A stretch of 8,195 nucleotides of DNA from the NCBI GenBank assembly GCA_015233265.1, contig JADFXZ010000094.1:1-8195 (forward strand), in the 5' to 3' direction. This document shows, piece by piece, positions 4,939 through 8,195 of the stretch (the first letter of the stretch is position 1; each line of letters opens with the position of its first letter). The DNA is from Nitrospirota bacterium (GTDB lineage: Bacteria; Nitrospirota; Thermodesulfovibrionia; Thermodesulfovibrionales; Magnetobacteriaceae). A program made the translations under genes and the position numbers. The notes below the pieces were generated by a model. That model was given only the letters and a program-made list of their open reading frames with translations. It searched no databases and had not been told where the DNA came from.

Positions 4939-7179
4939 TCATTGCCACGTCATAGACGCACCACGTAAAAAGATACTGTGGTTTACCGTGGCATTGTCGT
5001 TAGCGGTCTTAATTCTCCACCTCATCTGGTTGCCGCCGCCCGTGACTGCTGCTGTCCCGCTGAGGACGTTCCACGCCGGTATTGTGGATGTCGCCGTCGT
5101 TATAGGCCCGTCATTAGCAAGCGTTATCTGCTGCCATGTAGTGCCGTTGTCAGAAGAGATATAGGCCAACAAGTCAGTGTTAAGCGCCAGTGTCTGTGTC
5201 GTATTATCCTGCTCAAACAGCACAAGCCGCGCCTTTGTCGGATTGAATGTCGCGGTTTGTGGCGCTGAGCTCAGGAGCATATTAAAGTATGATGCTACGA
5301 CTGCTGCTGAATCCAGATTTACCTCTGTTACCGCACTTATACCACCTTGTCCACCAGTAATTTTTAACCTGTAATATTGATATGCTGCTGGTGACGCAAT
5401 ATCATATGTCTTAAAAGTAGAGTCCGGCCATGAGGATATCCCACTGACTGTGCTAAGTGTTGTGTACGTGATGTTATCGGGCGAACCTGCCAAAACCCAA
5501 TCTGTTGGATAATAGGTATTTGCTTCTCTGCTTGAAATAGCGTATCGTTGTATTGTTTGGGGAGTGCCAAACTTCCACCAAATATACGAGGGAAATGCAT
5601 TACTTGTACAACCAGGAATTGCCGTCGAGTTATCGCAGGTAGCTGCTACAGTACCGCTATTACTACATGTACCATAAATTGTAGCAAGATTACATATGTT
5701 TGTTCCAGCTGCTATATTCGAACTATTAACAGTTGTCTTATAGAGATGATTTACGGAATCATACGTTGCGTTATCAGTCCATGCCACGCTTCTGGTATCC
5801 ACCCCCGCCTGATTCTCAAACTGGTCAAACCATCCGTCCACCATCTGGAAAATCGTAAGCGAAGCCTGAACCGACAGCTTAAAGAAGGCAAGGAATATAT
5901 CGTCTATTAACCAGTTTGCTACCTGTAAGAGCCCGCCATTGGCATTAATCGTTACATTGTCATAGGCACTGAATCCGCCCGCGCCATTGCCGCCATTGGC
6001 CGTTATAACACCTGTGCCGCTGTTATAGTTTATCCCCGTGCCGCCAGACAGTGCCGCGCGAGCCGCCGCGTCCGTGTACCACTTATTTGTTGACCCTTGC
6101 GTGATATTGTCCGTATAGAGCGTAAACCAGTTCTTACTTCCGTTGTACCATTGGGCGCTTGAACCCGCGCTAACAGATGGCTCTTTAGAGTTCATTGCAG
6201 ATTGTAAATCGCTCTGGGCAGATAACGTGCCGGTTATCCCGCCCCACGCTGGTGAGGCCGCCCCAGTGGCCGCGATGGTTACGGAGTTGTTGTCGTTGGT
6301 GACGGTGATATTTGAGCCTGCTGTGATGGTGTGAAGGCCAAAGGTGCCGTTGTCGTTGCCGATGAGCAGCTGCCCCTTTGTTGGTGTCGTAGTTACTCCG
6401 GGGATGGAGACCGTGCCGGTTGCCGCGTTATACGACAGGGGCGAAGCTGCTGAGACGGCCGCCCGTGCCGCCGAGTTGCTAAAGTATAGGTTGCCTGTCC
6501 CTTGAGATAAGTTATCGCTCGTCATGCCGGAGAAGGCCGTGTTGAAGCGCGCTTGACTCCAGAAGAGCTTGTTTCCTTCCGTGACGTTGTCAGTGTATAA
6601 TGTTAGCCAGTTCTTACTTCCGTTGTACCACTGGGCGTTTGTGCCCGCACTAACAGATGGCTCTTTAGAGTTCATTGCAGATTGTAAATCGCTCTGGGCA
6701 GATAACGTGCCGCCGATGTTTCCCCATATTGGAGAGCCGCCTGTGCTTGCGGCTATGGTAACTGAACCGTTGTCATTGGTAATGGTTACGTTTGAGCCGG
6801 CGGTAAGTGTATTGAGCTTAAACGTCCCGTTGTCGTTGCCGATTAACATCTGGCCTTTGACTGGTGTCGAAGTTATGCCTGTGCCGCCGTTTGTTATAGG
6901 CACTGTAGCCAGAGAAAACACTCCGGTTGAGGAGTTGTATGAAAGAGGAGGCGATGAGGAAAGCGCCGCCCTTGCCCTTGCATCCAGATAATACTTATTA
7001 AACGACCCTTCGGTTACGTTGTCAGTTGTGATGGGACTGCTGATATTGCTGGTATAACTTGTACTTGAGCCGTCAGTGTTGCTCAACCACCAGATACCAT
7101 TTGAAGCATACCCAAGCACACTCTGCATTAACAGTAATGTGGCAATCAGTGAAACCGGTATACCATTTATCCTTTTCAT
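4939..7179 (-). CDS. Fibre-like repeat protein with discoidin-like domain and N-terminal signal segment (746 aa)
   Basis: I choose the ATG at 7179 (TAATG overlap with the preceding stop, GGGGGTGAG upstream) over the ATG at 7197. Residues 1-25 (MKRINGIPVSLIATLLLMQS...) look like a signal peptide. Residues 50-400 are tail-fibre repeats. DN(V/L/I)(T/S)(E/Q)G motifs occur at 53, 198, 222 and 358, often followed by ARAA(L/V)S. IGNDNGTF (113, 273), TAGSN(V/I)T and LSAQSDLQSAMNSKEPSVSAG (159-179, 319-339) recur exactly 160 residues apart. An amphipathic helix covers about 420-452. Residues 505-625 resemble an F5/8 C (discoidin) fold: IWWKFGTPQTIQRYAIS, DWVLAGSPDN, YQYYRLKITGG. Such domains bind sugars. 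The C-terminus (ISSDNGTTWQQITL...MRWRIKT...MTWQ) resembles phage fibre tips. It probably binds host or surface glycans. The export signal is unusual for a virion fibre, so a surface adhesin role is possible. Confidence 0.85.
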   Translation of the reverse strand: MKRINGIPVSLIATLLLMQSVLGYASNGIWWLSNTDGSSTSYTSNISSPITTDNVTEGSFNKYYLDARARAALSSSPPLSYNSSTGVFSLATVPITNGGTGITSTPVKGQMLIGNDNGTFKLNTLTAGSNVTITNDNGSVTIAASTGGSPIWGNIGGTLSAQSDLQSAMNSKEPSVSAGTNAQWYNGSKNWLTLYTDNVTEGNKLFWSQARFNTAFSGMTSDNLSQGTGNLYFSNSAARAAVSAASPLSYNAATGTVSIPGVTTTPTKGQLLIGNDNGTFGLHTITAGSNITVTNDNNSVTIAATGAASPAWGGITGTLSAQSDLQSAMNSKEPSVSAGSSAQWYNGSKNWFTLYTDNITQGSTNKWYTDAAARAALSGGTGINYNSGTGVITANGGNGAGGFSAYDNVTINANGGLLQVANWLIDDIFLAFFKLSVQASLTIFQMVDGWFDQFENQAGVDTRSVAWTDNATYDSVNHLYKTTVNSSNIAAGTNICNLATIYGTCSNSGTVAATCDNSTAIPGCTSNAFPSYIWWKFGTPQTIQRYAISSREANTYYPTDWVLAGSPDNITYTTLSTVSGISSWPDSTFKTYDIASPAAYQYYRLKITGGQGGISAVTEVNLDSAAVVASYFNMLLSSAPQTATFNPTKARLVLFEQDNTTQTLALNTDLLAYISSDNGTTWQQITLANDGPITTATSTIPAWNVLSGTAAVTGGGNQMRWRIKTANDNATVNHSIFLRGASMTWQ
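6094..6375 (-). repeat. Fibre gene repeat, copy 2 (residues 269-362)
   Basis: Second copy of the unit, 480 bases (160 codons) downstream in the gene with no length change inside the unit. The core is 6127-6232. Beyond it the two copies drift apart, with the DNITQG block of copy 2 resembling the DNVTEG block near residue 53 more closely than the one in copy 1. Confidence 0.9.
6574..6855 (-). repeat. Fibre gene repeat, copy 1 (residues 109-202)
   Basis: Encodes KGQMLIGNDNGTF through the LSAQSDLQ and QWYNGSKNW blocks. It matches copy 2 at a fixed offset of 480 bases. In the core 6607-6712 only 5 of 106 bases differ from copy 2, and 6650-6712 is identical over 63 bases. The flanking parts of the same unit differ much more at silent positions. 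Confidence 0.9.
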
Positions 7180-7613
7180 TATCTCACCCCCGTGCATCTA
7201 ATTGTCACTTGTGGATTTGTCCCGCCTGTAAGCGTAATCAAACTAGCACGTATCCTCTGAACCGGTGTATCGACAAATCTAAATGAAGCCATTCCAGCTG
7301 CAAGTTCGGCAGTAGACAAGCTGTATAGAGCCATCGCCATAGGGCTGAACTTATTCATGCTCGTGGTACTGCAAAAACGCGTACATTGATTTCCATTGAT
7401 GGCAACACTTACGGCGGTTGTCGTGTTATCTGATATATCTACATCACATGACCATGTTTTAAACTCACCATACTGCAACATATTCAAGCTGACCGGCACT
7501 CCATCGCCCGTCTTGTTGTCATTGTATAAGACGAACATGTCCGCATGGGAAAGCGGCAAAAATATCGCCATCGAAATGGCCGTTATTACTGTAAGAAATA
7601 GTATCTTTTTCAT
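7179..7613 (-). CDS. Secreted cysteine-containing protein of unknown function (144 aa), partner of the fibre-like gene
   Basis: The ATG at 7613 is chosen over an upstream in-frame ATG at 7676 because AGGAGG lies eight bases before it and the resulting N-terminus is a textbook signal peptide (MKKILFLTVITAISMAIFLP, cleavage likely after S-H-A at residue 24). The mature protein of about 120 residues looks beta-rich and has four cysteines (C56, C77, C81, C140) that could form disulfides after export. The C-terminal QRIRASLITLTGG...VTIRCTG pattern resembles strands seen in small phage structural proteins. Its stop overlaps the fibre-like start (TAATG), so both are made together and may act together outside the cytoplasm. 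I do not recognise a named family. Confidence 0.8.
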   Translation of the reverse strand: MKKILFLTVITAISMAIFLPLSHADMFVLYNDNKTGDGVPVSLNMLQYGEFKTWSCDVDISDNTTTAVSVAINGNQCTRFCSTTSMNKFSPMAMALYSLSTAELAAGMASFRFVDTPVQRIRASLITLTGGTNPQVTIRCTGVR

Positions 7614-7621
7614 AGCTCTAT

Positions 7622-7627
7622 CCTCCT
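7622..7627 (-). promoter_or_regulatory. Shine-Dalgarno fixing the start of the secreted protein at 7613
   Basis: AGGAGG precedes the ATG at 7613 by eight bases. It supports that start, which gives a clean signal peptide, over the ATG at 7676. The latter would overlap the upstream gene and put 21 residues ahead of the signal. Confidence 0.75.
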
Positions 7628-7663
7628 GGATGCAAAAAATCATCAGGGCTGCGCTGCCCCGTT

Positions 7664-7933
7664 TTAGTGTCCCCACTTTTTCAGATACTCCAAAAACAGG
7701 TTTGCTATCAGGGTAATCAACACTGAGCCAATCAGCATGTAGAGTTTTCCAAACATGCTATTTATGGATTCCTTGAACTGCTTTAACTCCTGTTGAAATG
7801 CCTTGAGTTCCTTCCAGAAATCCTTGAGGTCTCCGTTGAGTTCATCGAGGGAGTTGTCGAAATGCACATGTCTTTCGTCCTGGCGCTTCTGGCACTCCCT
7901 GCACGCCTCCATAGATACGTGTGTATCAGTCAT
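7664..7933 (-). CDS. Coiled-coil protein with C-terminal membrane segment (XhlA/holin-accessory-like), 89 aa
   Basis: The N-terminus has a C-x-x-C pair (EACREC, C11 and C14). Residues about 26-60 are a charged amphipathic helix likely to form a coiled coil (LDELNGDLKDFWKELKAFQQ). Residues 64-81 (LYMLIGSVLITLIANLFL) form a single membrane helix ending in EYLKKWGH. Size and order of parts resemble XhlA-type lysis proteins, in which a soluble helix precedes a C-terminal anchor. The gene starts at an ATG with GGAGG six bases upstream, 18 bases after the stop of an M15 peptidase, so together they look like a lysis pair. I infer this from topology and context, not clear homology. A small tail or membrane scaffold is an alternative. 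Confidence 0.72.
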   Translation of the reverse strand: MTDTHVSMEACRECQKRQDERHVHFDNSLDELNGDLKDFWKELKAFQQELKQFKESINSMFGKLYMLIGSVLITLIANLFLEYLKKWGH

Positions 7934-7951
7934 ATCTTCCCTCCCGTGGTC

Positions 7952-8194
7952 TTAGGCATAAAGCCAGACCACCTCTTGTTGTTTATCCTTGTCGATATCG
8001 AGGTGAATTAAACTCGTGCCAATGCCGAGTCTTTCAATCCCCGCGGTAATGGCGGCCTTTGTCACAAGGTAACGTTCGTGGCTGTTGTCTATGGCTATGT
8101 CCACGGCCAGACCCTTTAAGTGTGCCGAGTCTGACTTGCCTCCTACTGCCTTGTTGTGGCTTACGCAGCGGCAGCCCGAGGTAATCTTCAACTC
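7952..8194 (-). CDS. M15-family zinc peptidase, C-terminal 80 residues (N-terminus beyond window)
   Basis: The frame enters from the right edge and stops with TAA at 7954-7952. The visible part has the M15 motifs: ITSGCRC, the zinc motif SAHLKGLAVDI (His and Asp ligands), and IHLDID with the second zinc histidine. A TTG at 8191 could be read as a start, but it aligns with an internal leucine of the paralogue at 4152-4523 (LVITSG). The real start and the expected Cys-rich N-terminus therefore lie outside. The two enzymes match at roughly 45 of 76 aligned residues by eye with one gap, so they are diverged paralogues rather than a fresh duplication. The role is peptidoglycan peptide cleavage, presumably in lysis with the adjacent membrane protein. 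Confidence 0.92.
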   Translation of the reverse strand, partial: ELKITSGCRCVSHNKAVGGKSDSAHLKGLAVDIAIDNSHERYLVTKAAITAGIERLGIGTSLIHLDIDKDKQQEVVWLYA

Positions 8195-8195
8195 T

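Noticed and set aside
5364..5600. A 78-codon minus-strand frame inside the fibre gene
   Set aside because: Out-of-frame overlap with the discoidin-like part of the fibre gene, which has clear protein-level pattern. No ribosome site or recognisable motif.
5300..7000. CRISPR array or diversity-generating variable repeat in the fibre gene
   Set aside because: The repeats are coding, 480 bases apart and only two in number. There is no adenine-targeted variable pattern, template repeat or reverse transcriptase in the window.
7632..7660. GC-rich inverted repeat (GGGC...GCCC) followed by six Ts on the minus strand, between the coiled-coil gene and the secreted-protein gene
   Set aside because: The stem is only 4 bp before an A-A mismatch, and the T run begins six bases after it, so it is a poor intrinsic terminator. 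Weak attenuation cannot be excluded.
7614..7676. Upstream start (7676) for the secreted protein
   Set aside because: It would overlap the preceding gene and place 21 residues before a textbook signal peptide. The ATG at 7613 has the better ribosome site.

Overview
The window is a tightly packed, leftward-transcribed (all minus strand) stretch of a tailed-phage genome or prophage. The diagnostic core is the classical long-tail morphogenesis order read right to left: major tail tube protein (2896-3873), tail assembly chaperone with a programmed -1 frameshift extension (2397-2896), and the start of a long tape measure protein (1-2389, running off the left edge). This order points to a siphovirus-like (or myovirus-like) tail. 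No head, portal, integrase or replication gene is visible, so prophage, free phage and tailocin cannot be told apart. Signal peptides, a lipobox and a spanin-like arrangement suggest a diderm bacterial host. The taxon cannot be fixed from the sequence.

Right part, upstream in transcription (8195 to 4939): the C-terminal part of an M15 peptidase, a small protein with a coiled coil and a C-terminal membrane segment (XhlA/holin-like), a 144-aa secreted protein with four cysteines, and a 746-aa fibre-like protein. The fibre-like protein is made of tail-fibre repeats followed by a discoidin (F5/8 C)-like domain and a beta-rich C-terminus. It begins with a signal-peptide-like segment, which is odd for a virion fibre.

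Middle part (4931 to 3887): a second small lysis-like cassette. It holds a 54-aa lipoprotein, a 55-aa two-helix holin-like protein, a complete M15 peptidase (paralogue of the right-edge one), and a 90-aa protein with an N-terminal signal or anchor segment. These genes overlap by 4-8 bases and must be translationally coupled. Left part (3873 to 1): the tail tube / chaperone / tape measure module.

The genes overlap or lie within about 65 bases of each other. I saw no convincing promoter or terminator, so the whole window is probably part of one long late operon. The most notable points are: a complete frameshift signal (A AAT TTT plus a 6-bp GC stem five bases downstream) that joins an ATG-less second chaperone frame; fibre-like and partner proteins carrying export signals; a lower-GC discoidin-like module inside the fibre gene; two M15 peptidase paralogues bracketing the fibre region; and lysis and fibre genes placed before, rather than after, the tail tube and tape measure genes. 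There is no gene-free stretch longer than 300 bases.
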